Assembly: GCF_040611135.1 (NCBI RefSeq)
Contig: NZ_JBEXNL010000016.1
Span: forward strand, 46,284-110,283
Origin: Tsukamurella sp040611135
GTDB taxonomy: Bacteria; Actinomycetota; Actinomycetes; Mycobacteriales; Mycobacteriaceae
Length of the DNA stretch: 64,000 nt
Direction of reading: 5' to 3'
Below are positions 1-9,400 of the stretch, piece after piece (the first letter of the stretch is position 1; each line of letters begins with the position of its first letter). Below the pieces are notes generated by a model. The model was not told where the DNA came from. It was given only the letters and a program-made list of their open reading frames with translations, and did not search any database. A program made the position numbers and the translations under genes.

Positions 1-85
1 CCGCGCCCTGGCCCGCCCGCTCGGCACCGTCGACGATGCCTCTCTGAAAGTCCATGAGGATGAGGACGGAGCGCTGGTTCACCAT
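1..85 (-). CDS. Cysteine hydrolase (isochorismatase-like), N-terminal fragment
   Basis: Only the first 28 codons lie in the window; the gene runs off the left edge. Reading from ATG at 85, the peptide has a beta strand VLILMDFQRG followed by IVDGAE. This matches the first strand of isochorismatase-like cysteine hydrolases, in which the Asp (D12 here) is one of the catalytic triad residues. The family hydrolyses isochorismate, nicotinamide, N-carbamoyl amino acids or similar amides, and the substrate cannot be told from this piece. The next gene upstream is the Uma2-like protein on the same strand, 16 bases away. An in-frame GTG directly after the ATG is an alternative start. Confidence 0.6.
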   Translation of the reverse strand, partial: MVNQRSVLILMDFQRGIVDGAERAGQGA

Positions 86-101
86 GGGCCCAGGCTAGCG
101 C

Positions 102-641
102 TCAGCGCAGCGCCTCGAGGTCGACGGTGACCGGGAACGGCGCCGTCGCGCCGAAGACGCCGGTGACCTCCGAAGCCTCGTACGCACCGTCGACCAGGGT
201 GAGTGCCTCGATCCGCACGACGTCATCGGCGAGATCGACGATCCAGTAGTGCGCGATCCCCGCCTCGGCGTACTCGTGCCGCTTCATCACCCGGTCGGTG
301 CGGCGCGTACCCGGCGAGAGCACCTCGACGGCGAGTACGACATCCGCGCCGGAGATCCTGGCGGTCACCCCGGCGCGCACCACGACCACGTCGGGGGCGC
401 GCACCGTTGCCGGAGTGCGTGCATCGAGCACCACGTCGACCTCCGGATAGACGTCGAACCGCTCCGGCGCCGCGGCGTCGAGCGCTGTGAACAACCGCCC
501 ACCCGCACGTTGATGGGCGGGTACCGGCTTCGGCGACACGATCAGGACCCCCTCCTGAAGCTCCGCGTGCGACGTCGAGTCCTCCCCCAAGGCGTCCCAC
601 TCCGCCAACGAGAGGAGGTGCGGGCGGGTCGCAGCGGTCAT
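102..641 (-). CDS. Uma2 family (DUF820) PD-(D/E)XK nuclease-like protein
   Basis: A 179-residue protein of the Uma2/DUF820 family, which has a restriction-endonuclease-like fold. Visible family marks are an early ELQEGVL segment (E30), RAPDVVVV (D84) and LAVEVLSP (E106), a spacing that fits the PD-(D/E)XK active site, then HEYAEAGIAHYWIVD near residue 135. Length is normal for the family. Uma2 proteins are abundant in cyanobacteria and some actinobacteria, often as solitary genes, and their cellular role is unsettled. The start ATG at 641 sits six bases after a TAGGAT hexamer, so the mRNA is probably leaderless. No obvious partner gene is present. Confidence 0.8.
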   Translation of the reverse strand: MTAATRPHLLSLAEWDALGEDSTSHAELQEGVLIVSPKPVPAHQRAGGRLFTALDAAAPERFDVYPEVDVVLDARTPATVRAPDVVVVRAGVTARISGADVVLAVEVLSPGTRRTDRVMKRHEYAEAGIAHYWIVDLADDVVRIEALTLVDGAYEASEVTGVFGATAPFPVTVDLEALR

Positions 642-647
642 CGCCCG

Positions 648-653
648 ATCCTA
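648..653 (-). promoter_or_regulatory. Candidate -10 element of leaderless Uma2 gene
   Basis: TAGGAT on the minus strand, six bases upstream of the ATG at 641, and no Shine-Dalgarno sequence. This spacing would start the transcript at the start codon. Confidence 0.45.
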
Positions 654-670
654 CGCCCGGTCGTGCGATG

Positions 671-1591
671 TCACGGGGCCGATTCTCCCGCCGAGCGGGC
701 GATCTCGGCGAGCCGCGTGAATCCCTCGGTCTTGGCACTGGAAGCCCGGTAGGCGAGGCCGATCCGCCGCCCCGGGGCCGGCGCGGCGAAGCGCGCGACG
801 GCCAGGTCCGTGCCCCGGAGCTCGACGGCGACCGCGGGCTCCGGCAGCAGGGTGACGCCCAGGCCGCCGGACACGCACTGCACGATCGTGGCCAGCGAAG
901 CGGCCCGCGTATCGCCGATGACGCCGACGCCGGACTCGGCCTGGCGGCACAGGTCGAGCGCCTGATCGCGCAGGCAGTGCCCCTCGTCGAGCAGCAGCAG
1001 CGGCAGGCCGGAAAGGTCGTCCGCCGTCAGGTCGTCGCGGCCGGCGAGCGGATGCCCGGGCGGCACGACGAGGACGAACTCCTCGTCGTAGAGCGGGATC
1101 TCGGCGATCGACGCGCTGTGCACGGGGAGCGCCACCACGGCCACGTCGATGCGGCCGGACCGCAGCGCGTCGAGCAGCCGGGCCGTCTGGTCCTCGACGA
1201 CGGTGACCGCCAGCTCGTCGGTCTCCGCGCGCAGCAGCGGCAGCAGACGGGGCAGGCGGTAGGGCGCCACCGTCGGGATCATGCCGATGCGCAGCGTGCC
1301 GCGCAGTTCCCCGGTGAGCCCCGCCGCCGAACTCACCAGCTCCGCCGCGGAGGCGACGATCCCGGAGGCCTGCTCCAGCAGCGCCATACCGGCCTCGGTG
1401 ATGAGCACCTTGCGGGTACTGCGCTCGACCAGCTGCACCCCGAGGCCCGCCTCCAGCGAGGCGAGCGCCTGCGACAGCGAGGGCTGGCTCACGCCCAGCG
1501 ACGTGGCGGCCGTACCGAAGTGACGCGAACGCGCCACCGCGACGAAGGCACGCAGCTGCGCGAGGGTCGGCTGATAAGGCTGATCGGACAT
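671..1591 (-). CDS. oxyR: OxyR, hydrogen-peroxide-sensing LysR-type regulator
   Basis: A 306-residue LysR-type regulator. An N-terminal winged helix-turn-helix (about residues 8-66, with FGTAATSLGVSQPSLSQ) is followed by a periplasmic-binding-like effector domain. The decisive mark is LLLLDEGHCLRDQALDLC: cysteines 206 and 215 are nine residues apart, as are C199 and C208 of E. coli OxyR, which form the regulatory disulfide. It should control catalase, peroxiredoxin and related genes. The upstream neighbour on the same strand is an AhpD-like CxxC protein, but no ahpC or katG lies in the window. I chose the ATG at 1591 (MSDQPY), where LysR homology begins; an in-frame ATG 13 codons upstream is less likely. 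Confidence 0.93.
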   Translation of the reverse strand: MSDQPYQPTLAQLRAFVAVARSRHFGTAATSLGVSQPSLSQALASLEAGLGVQLVERSTRKVLITEAGMALLEQASGIVASAAELVSSAAGLTGELRGTLRIGMIPTVAPYRLPRLLPLLRAETDELAVTVVEDQTARLLDALRSGRIDVAVVALPVHSASIAEIPLYDEEFVLVVPPGHPLAGRDDLTADDLSGLPLLLLDEGHCLRDQALDLCRQAESGVGVIGDTRAASLATIVQCVSGGLGVTLLPEPAVAVELRGTDLAVARFAAPAPGRRIGLAYRASSAKTEGFTRLAEIARSAGESAP

Positions 1592-1648
1592 ACCTATCAG
1601 TCTACGGCCGTCCATCACCTTTGCCTTCACACCCCGGACGCCCTGACG

Positions 1649-2107
1649 TCACGGCCGCCACGCGCCCGCCTGCTGGCGCGTCGCATGGTTGAGTCGGTTC
1701 CAGAGGTTGATCTGTCCGATCGCGAGCACGAGACCCGCGAGCTGGGCGGCGTCGAACTCGTCGGCCGCGGCCTCCCAGAGCTCGTCCGGGACCGCGTCGG
1801 ACGCCCCGGCGAGCGCCGTGAGCTCCTCGGTCATCTCCAGGGCGATCCGCTCGGCGTCCGAGAAGTACGGCGTGTGCCGCCAGGCGCCGACGGCGAACAG
1901 CTTGTCGTCCGACGCGCCGTGCTTGCGTGCCGTGCGCCAGTGCCCGTCGAGGCAGGTGCTGCACCCGTTGAGCTGGCTGGCGCGCATGTTGACCAGCTCC
2001 AGTAGCTCCGGCGACAGCCCCGTCTCAGCCACCACCGCGCCGAGCTTCATCAGCGCGTCCATCGCTCCGGGCAGCGCCATCGCGGGGTTCGTCATCCGTG
2101 CGGTCAT
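1649..2107 (-). CDS. Carboxymuconolactone decarboxylase family protein (AhpD-like, ECF41 partner)
   Basis: A 152-residue helical protein with the AhpD-type redox motif C49-xx-C52-xxx-H56 (GCSTCLDGH). Such proteins are disulfide reductases or peroxidase partners; despite the family name, true decarboxylase activity is unlikely. It is divergent from an ECF41 sigma factor gene, a pairing that is characteristic of that sigma group. A GAAGGAG ribosome-binding site lies upstream of the ATG at 2107. An ECF41-type promoter sequence (2160-2186) points at this gene, so it is very probably the main target of the neighbouring sigma factor. oxyR follows 57 bases downstream, so read-through into oxyR is possible. 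Confidence 0.9.
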   Translation of the reverse strand: MTARMTNPAMALPGAMDALMKLGAVVAETGLSPELLELVNMRASQLNGCSTCLDGHWRTARKHGASDDKLFAVGAWRHTPYFSDAERIALEMTEELTALAGASDAVPDELWEAAADEFDAAQLAGLVLAIGQINLWNRLNHATRQQAGAWRP

Positions 2108-2159
2108 GATGTTCTCCTTCGGTCGCTCACAATCGGGGCGATCGCCCCGTCATCCCTAT

Positions 2160-2186
2160 GACGAACCGACCACGAAGGATGTGACA
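2160..2186 (-). promoter_or_regulatory. ECF41-type promoter for the AhpD-like gene
   Basis: On the minus strand TGTCACA (2186-2180), 16 bases, then CGTC (2163-2160). This is the -35/-10 arrangement described for ECF41 sigma factors. It fires towards the AhpD-like gene, and its -35 element overlaps the ribosome-binding region of the sigma gene itself. Confidence 0.85.
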
Positions 2187-2187
2187 G

Positions 2188-3006
2188 ATGGACGCCGACG
2201 ACTTCGAAACCGCCCGGCCGAGGCTCGTGGCGGTGGCCACCCGGATGCTCGGCTCGGCCGCCGACGCCGAGGACGCCGTGCAGGAGGCGTGGCTGCGGGC
2301 CGACCGCGCCGACGGCACCGTCGACAACCCGACCGCATGGCTGACCACCGTGGTCTCCCGGATCTGCCTCGACCGCCTGCGCGCCCGGCGCGACACGGCG
2401 CCGCTCGACGAGGTGGAGCCGGCGGATCCCGCGCCGGGGCCCGACGCGCAGGCGGAACTCGCGGAGTCCGTCGGCGCCGCCCTGGGCGCCGTCCTCGACG
2501 ACCTCGCTCCCGCCGAGCGGGTCGCCTTCGTCCTGCACGACGTGTTCGCCGTGCCCTTCGACGATGTGGCGGCGGTCCTCGGCAAGAGCCCGGCGGGAAC
2601 CCGCCAGCTGGCCAGCCGGGCGCGCCGCCGGGTGGCCGGCGCTCCCCGGCCCGACGCCGCCCGCGCGGACGCCGTCCGTGCCTTCCTCGCGGCGTCGCGC
2701 GACGGGGACTTCACCGCGCTCGTCGACCTGTTGGACCCGGACGCGGTGTTCCGGACCCACGCCGACGACGCCCCCTCGACGGTGCTGTCGGGCGCGCCCG
2801 CGATCGCCGAGGCCTTCCTGTTCAAGGCGAAGACGGCGCTCGTCGCGCTGGTGGACGGCCTCGTCGGGTACACCGTGCGGCTGCCCGGTGCGCCCGGCTA
2901 CCTCCTGCTCGGGGACGTGACCTTCACCGCCGAGGGCCGCATCGCCGCCCTCGACGTCACGCTGCGCGCCGACGAGGTGGCGGGCAGCGAGGTCGTCCCC
3001 CTCTGA
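2188..3006 (+). CDS. ECF41-family RNA polymerase sigma factor (SigJ-like)
   Basis: A 272-residue sigma factor with sigma-2 (about 5-75, including AEDAVQEAWLR and WLTTVVSRICLDRLR), sigma-4 (about 105-155, including FDDVAAVLGKSPAGTRQLASRARRR) and a SnoaL/NTF2-like C-terminal domain (about 158-272). ECF41 factors have no anti-sigma gene; the fused C-terminal domain takes that role. Divergent placement from a carboxymuconolactone-decarboxylase-like gene is typical. I do not see the DGGGK or NPDKL motifs known from the C-terminal extension of other members, so the regulatory tail may have diverged. AAGGA lies eight bases before the ATG. A strong bidirectional terminator follows. Confidence 0.9.
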   Translation: MDADDFETARPRLVAVATRMLGSAADAEDAVQEAWLRADRADGTVDNPTAWLTTVVSRICLDRLRARRDTAPLDEVEPADPAPGPDAQAELAESVGAALGAVLDDLAPAERVAFVLHDVFAVPFDDVAAVLGKSPAGTRQLASRARRRVAGAPRPDAARADAVRAFLAASRDGDFTALVDLLDPDAVFRTHADDAPSTVLSGAPAIAEAFLFKAKTALVALVDGLVGYTVRLPGAPGYLLLGDVTFTAEGRIAALDVTLRADEVAGSEVVPL

Positions 3007-3015
3007 CCCGGATAC

Positions 3016-3054
3016 GACGGTGCCCGCCCCCGAAAGCCGGGGACGGGCACCGTC
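3016..3054. terminator. Bidirectional terminator between sigma factor and symporter genes
   Basis: Inverted repeat with arms GACGGTGCCCG (3016-3026) and CGGGCACCGTC (3044-3054), extended inward by a C-run and a G-run around GAAA. It lies between two converging genes. No U-tract is needed for termination in this group. Confidence 0.8.
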
Positions 3055-3066
3055 GAACGCGTGAAC

Positions 3067-4734
3067 CTAGTGGTCGATGGCCTTCTCGACACCGACACCG
3101 GTGAGCGAGCGCACCTCCATCTCGACCGCCTTGTCCGTGAGATCGGCGTCGGGCTTGCCGAGGAAGGTACCGATGATCGCGAGGCCGAAGCCGATCGGAA
3201 TGGAGATCAGGCCCGGGTTCGAGAGTGGGAACCAGTGGAAGTCGAGCGACTTGAACATCGACTTATCACCGGCTCCTGAAACCGCTGGCGAGAAGATGAT
3301 CAGGACGATGGCCGAGATCAGGCCGCCGTACATCGAGAGCACGGCACCGGTCGTGTTGAACTTCCGCCAGAACAGCGAGAAGAGGATCGTGGGCAGGTTG
3401 GCCGACGCCGCGACGGCGAATGCGAGCGCCACGAGGAAGGCGATGTTCTGCCCCATCGCACCGATGCCCAGGATGATCGACGCGATGCCGATGACGACCA
3501 CCGTGATGCGCGAGACCCGCACCTGCGCCTCCTCGGAGGCCTTGCCGCGCTTGATGACGCCGTTGTAGATGTCGTGGGCGAGGCTCGCCGAGGCCGTGAT
3601 CGCGAGGCCCGCGACCACCGCGAGGATGGTGGCGAAGGCGACCGCCGAGATGACGGCCATCAGGATCGTGCCGCCGAGCGAATAGGCCAGCAGCGGCGCG
3701 GCGGCGTTCTCCCTGCCGGGCGCCTTCGCGATCACGTCCTGGCCGACGAACGCCGCGGCGCCGAACCCCAGGACCAGGGTGAAGATGTAGAACGCGCCGA
3801 TCAGGCCGATCGCCCAGGTGACCGAGCGGCGGGCCTCCTTGGCGGTGGGCACGGTGTAGAAGCGCATGAGCACGTGCGGCAGGCCGGCGGTACCCAGGAC
3901 GAGCGCCAGCGCGAGCGAGATGAAGTCGAGCTTGGTGGTCTCGGTCTTGCCGTACTTGAGGCCGGGCTCGATGATCTTCTCGCCGACGGCCTCCTTCGCG
4001 CCGGTCTTGGCGTTGGTGACGGTGCCGTCCATGGCCTTCTGCAGCAGGTCCGAGAAATTGCCCTTCACCGCGGCCAGCACCATGAGGGTCATGAGCAGGG
4101 CGCCGCCGACGAGCAGGACGGCCTTGACCATCTGCACGTACGTGGTGCCCTTCATGCCGCCGACGAGCACGTAGACGATCATCAGCACGCCGACCACCGC
4201 GACAACGACGGACTGGCCGGTGGTGCCCTTGATGTTGAGCAGGAGCGAAACGAGGCCGCCCGCGCCCGCCATCTGCGCGATCAGGTAGAACAGCGACACC
4301 GTCAGCGTCGCGAGGGCGGCGGCCATGCGCACGGGCCGCTGCTTGAGCCGGAAGCTCAGCACATCGGCCATGGTGAACTTGCCGACGTTGCGCAGCCGCT
4401 CGGCGACCAGCAGCAGCGCGACGAGCCACGCGACGAGGAAGCCGATCGAGTAGAGGAAGCCGTCGTAGCCCTGGACGGCGATGGCGCCGCAGATGCCGAG
4501 GAAGCTGGCGGCGGAGAGGTAGTCGCCGGCGATGGCGAAACCGTTCTGCGGTCCGGTGAACGTGGCACCGCCGGTGTAGAAGTCGGTGGCCTTCTTGGTG
4601 GTCCGGCTGGCGCGGATAACCAGGCCCATCGTCAGGCCGATGAACAGCAGGAAGATGATGATGTTGAGCGTGGTCGAGCCGACCTGCTGGCCGACCTCGA
4701 TCTTCCGGGGATCGAACGCGAGGATATCGGTCAC
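3067..4734 (-). CDS. mctC: Sodium:solute symporter, acetate/monocarboxylate permease (MctC/ActP-like)
   Basis: A 555-residue polytopic membrane protein of the sodium:solute symporter family with about 13 hydrophobic segments. Family marks include FYTGGATFTGPQNGFAIAGD near the start and LGTAGLPHVLMRFYTV mid-protein, both typical of the acetate permease (ActP) and corynebacterial MctC group that takes up acetate, propionate and pyruvate. It shares a GTGA overlap with the DUF485 gene, so the two are translationally coupled, as in mctBC/actP operons. A hydrophilic loop of about 50 residues (FSDLLQKAMDG to TTKLDFISLAL) is normal for the group. Start is the GTG at 4734. Confidence 0.9.
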   Translation of the reverse strand: MTDILAFDPRKIEVGQQVGSTTLNIIIFLLFIGLTMGLVIRASRTTKKATDFYTGGATFTGPQNGFAIAGDYLSAASFLGICGAIAVQGYDGFLYSIGFLVAWLVALLLVAERLRNVGKFTMADVLSFRLKQRPVRMAAALATLTVSLFYLIAQMAGAGGLVSLLLNIKGTTGQSVVVAVVGVLMIVYVLVGGMKGTTYVQMVKAVLLVGGALLMTLMVLAAVKGNFSDLLQKAMDGTVTNAKTGAKEAVGEKIIEPGLKYGKTETTKLDFISLALALVLGTAGLPHVLMRFYTVPTAKEARRSVTWAIGLIGAFYIFTLVLGFGAAAFVGQDVIAKAPGRENAAAPLLAYSLGGTILMAVISAVAFATILAVVAGLAITASASLAHDIYNGVIKRGKASEEAQVRVSRITVVVIGIASIILGIGAMGQNIAFLVALAFAVAASANLPTILFSLFWRKFNTTGAVLSMYGGLISAIVLIIFSPAVSGAGDKSMFKSLDFHWFPLSNPGLISIPIGFGLAIIGTFLGKPDADLTDKAVEMEVRSLTGVGVEKAIDH

Positions 4735-5129
4735 TTCGACTCTCCCTTGTCCAGCGCGACGCCGCCGCCGTCGCCCTTGAGGTCGGCCTCGATGTGCTGA
4801 CGGAGATCCGTCGCGATCGGGTCGATGGTCCTGTTCGCGAACCGCACGTACGCCCAGGTGATGGCGAAGGTGGTGACGAACTGGCCGAGCCCCATCACGA
4901 GCGCGACATTGATGTTGCCGAACAACTTCTGGCTCATGAAGCCGTGCGCGTAGGTGGCCAGCAGCACGTACAGGACGTACCAGAGCAGGAAGGCCACGGA
5001 GATCGGGATCACGAACGACGCCAGCCTGCGGCGGAGTTCGCGGAATTCCTTGCTGTCGTAGGCGCGCTGATAGACCGCAGCCGTATCCTCTTCGTTCACG
5101 AGCGGAAGTGTGTCATGGACCACATTCAT
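4731..5129 (-). CDS. DUF485 domain membrane protein, partner of the symporter
   Basis: A 132-residue protein with two strong membrane helices (ISVAFLLWYVLYVLLATYA and VALVMGLGQFVTTFAITWAY) and a short basic tail, the DUF485 (YjcH/MctB) pattern. Genes of this type almost always precede an ActP/MctC symporter and are thought to support it; their exact function is unknown. It overlaps the symporter start by four bases. No clear ribosome-binding site precedes the ATG at 5129, and the GTG of VNEED ten codons later is an alternative. TGTG-N8-CACA at 5109-5124 is an incomplete CRP/GlxR-like palindrome, only suggestive. Confidence 0.85.
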   Translation of the reverse strand: MNVVHDTLPLVNEEDTAAVYQRAYDSKEFRELRRRLASFVIPISVAFLLWYVLYVLLATYAHGFMSQKLFGNINVALVMGLGQFVTTFAITWAYVRFANRTIDPIATDLRQHIEADLKGDGGGVALDKGESK

Positions 5130-5199
5130 CAGGGGTTTGAATGGTCAACAAACCGCAATGCAACCCCCTGCAACCCGCCATCGGTGGATCACCGCTCCG

Positions 5200-6453
5200 T
5201 CAGGCGTCGAGGGCCCTCCGCGTTGCGGCCGCGATCTCGGCGACCTGCTCGTCGGTGGTGACGAAGGACGGCGAGTACTGGAGCGTGCCGAGCCCTGCCG
5301 CTCGACCCGACACGCCCTGGGCGCGAAGCTTCTTCACCATCGCCATCGCCTCCGCGGGTTCGTGCAACTGCACACCCGCCACGGCGCCGACGCCGCCGCG
5401 GACCTGCTCGACCTTCGGGTGATCGGCGAGCGTCGAGAGCTCGCGGAGCAACGTGTCCTGCAGGCGCAGCGCCTCGGCCACGAGGTTCTCCCGCTCCATG
5501 ATGTCGAGGACCGCCATCGCGGCGGCCGCGGCGGCCGCGTGCCCGCCGTAGGTGTACCCGTGGCGCCACCACACCCCACCGGCGTAGAAGGGCTCCGCCA
5601 CGTGCGGAGCGACGAACAGCGCGCCCATCGGGATGTAGCCGCTGGTGAGCCCCTTCGCCGTGGTCATCAGGTCCGGCTGCAGGTCGAACCGGCTCGACGC
5701 GAACCACGCGCCGCCGATCCGGCCGAAGCCCGTGATCACCTCGTCCGCGATGAACAGCACGTCGTGCTCGCGGCAGATGTCCCGGACCTCGCGCAGGTAG
5801 CCCTCCGGCGGCGGGAGCAGGCCACCGGCGCCGATCACCGGCTCCGCGACGAAGGCCGCGATCGAGTCCGCACCCACCCGTTCGATGAGCCCGAGCAGTT
5901 CCTTCGCATCGTCCCACGCGATCGTCGCGGTGTCGTCGAACAGCACGCCGCCGTAGCCCTCGGCGTTCACCGGAATGCCGCCGAGCGAGGTGCCTCCGAC
6001 GTGCATGCCGTGATAGGCGTTCGACCGCCCGACGATGAGCTTCTTCTCGGGCCGGCCCTTCTCCTGCCAGTACCGCCGAGCGAGCTTGATCGCCGAGTCC
6101 ACCGAGTCGGAACCGCCGGAGGTGAAGAAGACCTTGCTCTCCGGCACCGGCGCGAAGTCCTGCAGGCGATCGGCCAGCGCCACCGTCGTGTCCGTGGCTG
6201 CGTCGCCGAACCCGGTCACGTGCGCGACCTTGAGCAGCTGCTCGCGCACCGCGTCGGCCACCTCGGCGCGTCCGTGCCCGACGTTGGCGAACCACAGGCC
6301 CGCGGTCGCGTCGAGATAGCGATTGCCGTCGGTGTCGAAGACGTACGAGCCCTCGCCGCGGGCGAAGACGAACGCGCCGTCGCGCTGGACGGCGCCCATG
6401 TCGGCGAAGCCGTGCCAGAGTGCCGATGAGGTCGTGGGTCCCTGTCCGCTCAT
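5200..6453 (-). CDS. Class III (omega-amino acid type) PLP aminotransferase
   Basis: A 417-residue fold-type I, class III aminotransferase. The schiff-base lysine is in TTAKGLTSGYIPMGA (about K267) and the cofactor aspartate in FIADEVITGFGR (about D237); GSDSVDSAIKLAR and YHGMHVGGTSLGG are also typical. The family includes beta-alanine, taurine and putrescine pyruvate transaminases, and the substrate cannot be assigned here. I prefer the second ATG (6453, MSGQ), because a TAGTTT hexamer ends six bases before it; the first ATG (6459) would overlap that element. The gene is divergent from hrpA with only 18 bases between start codons. Confidence 0.85.
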   Translation of the reverse strand: MSGQGPTTSSALWHGFADMGAVQRDGAFVFARGEGSYVFDTDGNRYLDATAGLWFANVGHGRAEVADAVREQLLKVAHVTGFGDAATDTTVALADRLQDFAPVPESKVFFTSGGSDSVDSAIKLARRYWQEKGRPEKKLIVGRSNAYHGMHVGGTSLGGIPVNAEGYGGVLFDDTATIAWDDAKELLGLIERVGADSIAAFVAEPVIGAGGLLPPPEGYLREVRDICREHDVLFIADEVITGFGRIGGAWFASSRFDLQPDLMTTAKGLTSGYIPMGALFVAPHVAEPFYAGGVWWRHGYTYGGHAAAAAAAMAVLDIMERENLVAEALRLQDTLLRELSTLADHPKVEQVRGGVGAVAGVQLHEPAEAMAMVKKLRAQGVSGRAAGLGTLQYSPSFVTTDEQVAEIAAATRRALDA

Positions 6454-6458
6454 AGGCA

Positions 6459-6465
6459 TAAACTA
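6459..6465. promoter_or_regulatory. Overlapping divergent -10 elements, aminotransferase and hrpA
   Basis: TAAACT on the plus strand (6459-6464) lies seven bases before the hrpA ATG at 6472. TAGTTT on the minus strand (6465-6460) lies six bases before the aminotransferase ATG at 6453. The two hexamers share five base pairs, so the promoters cannot both be open at once and both transcripts would be leaderless. Confidence 0.55.
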
Positions 6466-6471
6466 GAGCAA

Positions 6472-9400
6472 ATGAGTGAACGGGAGACGCGTACGGCACC
6501 ATGCGGCGCAGACGAGGCGCAGCTCCGCCCTTCCACGAAGCGCGACCTGTACGCCGCCCTCGGCACCGACGCCGCGCCCGCCGTCACCCTCCGGGACGAG
6601 ACGCGGCTGCGGGGCAAGCTGAAGCGCGCCAAGGACTCCGACCTCCCACGGCTGGCGCGCGACGTGGACGCCGCACGGGAGCGGTACGCGGTCCGCGCCG
6701 CGGCCGTCCCCGCGATCGTCTACCCGGAGAACCTGCCGGTCAGCGCCCGCCGCGACGAGATCGCGAGGGCCATCGCCGAGAACCAGGTGATCATCCTGGC
6801 CGGCGAGACCGGCTCGGGGAAGACCACCCAGCTCCCGAAGATCTGCCTCGAACTCGGCCGTGGGGTGCGCGGCATGATCGGCCATACCCAGCCCCGGCGC
6901 CTCGCCGCCCGCTCCGTCGCCGAGCGCATCGCGGCGGAGACGGGGACCGAGCTGGGCGACACCGTCGGGTACGCCGTCCGGTTCACCGACAAGGTCTCGC
7001 CGAAGACCTCCGTCAAGCTCATGACCGACGGCATCCTGCTGCGCGAGCTCACGCGCGACCGGCTGCTGCGCGACTACGACACGATCATCATCGACGAGGC
7101 GCACGAGCGCAGCCTCAACATCGACTTCCTGCTCGGCTACCTGCGGCAGATCCTCCCCCGCCGGCCCGATCTCAAGGTGATCGTCACGTCCGCGACCATC
7201 GAGCCCGAGCGGTTCGCCACCCACTTCGCGGGGCCCGACGGTGCGCCCGCCCCCGTCATCGAGGTCAGCGGCCGCACCTACCCGGTGGAGATCCGGTACC
7301 GGCCGCTCGAGGACCTCACGGACGAGGGGGACGAGCCCGCCGATCAGGTGACCGGCATCGTGCACGCCGTCGACGAGCTGTCACGGGAGGCGCCGGGCGA
7401 CGTGCTGGTCTTCCTTTCCGGCGAGCGCGAGATCCGCGACGCCGCTGAGGCGCTGCAGGCGAGATACGGTCCTGGCGGTTCCGCCGGTCGACACGGCTCC
7501 GCCGTGGAGATCCTGCCGCTCTACGCGCGGCTGTCCTCCGCCGAGCAGCACCGAGTGTTCGCCCCGCACACCGGACGCCGGATCGTGCTGTCCACCAACG
7601 TCGCCGAGACCTCGCTCACTGTGCCCGGCATCAAGTACGTGGTGGACACCGGCACCGCGCGCATCTCCCGCTACTCGACGCGCACGAAGGTCCAGCGGCT
7701 GCCGATCGAGCCGGTCTCGCAGGCCTCGGCGCAGCAGCGCTCCGGCCGTTGCGGCCGCACGTCGGACGGCATCGCGATCCGCCTGTACTCCGAGGACGAC
7801 TTCGACGCACGCCCCGTCTACACCGATCCCGAGATCCTCCGCACGAACCTCGCATCGGTCATCCTCTCGATGACAGCGCTCGAGCTCGGCGAGGTCTCCG
7901 CCTTCCCGTTCGTCCAGCCGCCGGACGAGCGTGCGGTCCGCGACGGGACGGCCCTGCTCGACGAGCTGGGAGCGCTCGAGGACGCCGCCCCCGGGCACAA
8001 GAAGCTCACGACGGTGGGCCGGCAACTGGCCGACCTCCCGGTCGATCCGCGGATGGCCCGGATGCTGGTGGCCGCCCGCGAGTTCGGCGTGCTGGCTGAG
8101 GTGCTGGTCATCGTCGCGGGCCTGTCGATCCAGGACGTGCGGGAACGGCCCGCCGAGCACCGTCAGGCGGCGGACGCCCAGCACGCCCGCTTCGCCGATC
8201 CCACCTCCGATTTCCTGTCCTACCTGAACCTGTGGCGCCACCTCGGTGAGCGCCGCGCCGAGCTGAGCTCGAGCGCGTTCCGCCGCGAGTGCCAGCGCGA
8301 GTTCCTGCACTACGTGCGGATCCGCGAATGGCAGGACCTGCAGGGTCAGCTCCGGCAGATCTGCCGCGACCTCGGCTGGAAGCTGGACTCGCTGGGGCGC
8401 GAGCCGGCACCGTCGCCGGACCTGATCCACCAGGCGATGCTGGCCGGCCTGCTGTCCCAGATCGGGCTGCGCGAACCGGACGGCAGGGAGTTCCTGGGCG
8501 CACGGGGCGCGAAGTTCCTCGTCTTCCCCGGATCGGCGCTGTCGAAGAAGCCGCCCCGGTTCGTCATGGCCGGCGAGCTCGTGGAGACCTCGCGATTGTT
8601 CGCGCGGACCGTCGCCAAGATCGAGCCCGAGTGGGCCGAGAAGCTGGCCGGGCCACTCGCCAAGCACCACTACTCCGAGCCGCACTGGTCCACCAAGCGG
8701 GAGGCCGTACTGGCCAAGGAGCGGGTCACGCTCTTCGGCGTGCCGCTGGTCGCCGACCGCACCGTGAACTACGGCCGGATCGACCCGGTCGTGGCCCGCG
8801 ACCTGTTCCTGCGGCACGCGTTGGTCCAGGGCGAATGGCGCACCCGGCACCGGTTCTTCGCACGCAACCGCGCGCTGCTCGACGACGCCGAGTACCTCGA
8901 GGACAAGGCGCGCCGCCGCGACCTCGTGATCGACGAGGACGGGCTGTTCGCCTTCTACGACCGCAGGGTGCCGGAGGGCATCGTCTCCGCCCGCCACTTC
9001 GATGCGTGGTGGAAGAAGGCCTCGCGCGCCGATCCCGCTCTGCTCGACTTCACCGCGGAGGACCTGCTCGCCGACGGCGCCGCCGAGGTCACGGCCGACG
9101 CGTACCCCACGACGTGGTTGCAGGGCCGCGTCGAGGTGCCGCTGAAGTACCGCTTCGAGCCGGGCGCCACCGACGACGGAGTGACGGCGCGGATCCCGGT
9201 CAAGGATCTGGCGACGGTGCGCGCAGACGGCTTCGAGTGGCTGGTGCCCGCGATGCGCGAGGAGCTCGCGACGGCGCTGATCAAGTCGCTGCCGAAACAG
9301 CTCCGCCGCGAGGTCGTGCCCGCGCCCGATTTCGCCGCGGCCGCCCTCGCGCGACTCACCCCGCGCGCGGAGCCGCTCGCCGACGGGCTCGCGCGGGAGC

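Noticed and set aside
5109..5124. TGTG-N8-CACA as a CRP/GlxR site for the symporter operon
   Set aside because: Two inner consensus positions are wrong and it lies within the likely coding start of the DUF485 gene.
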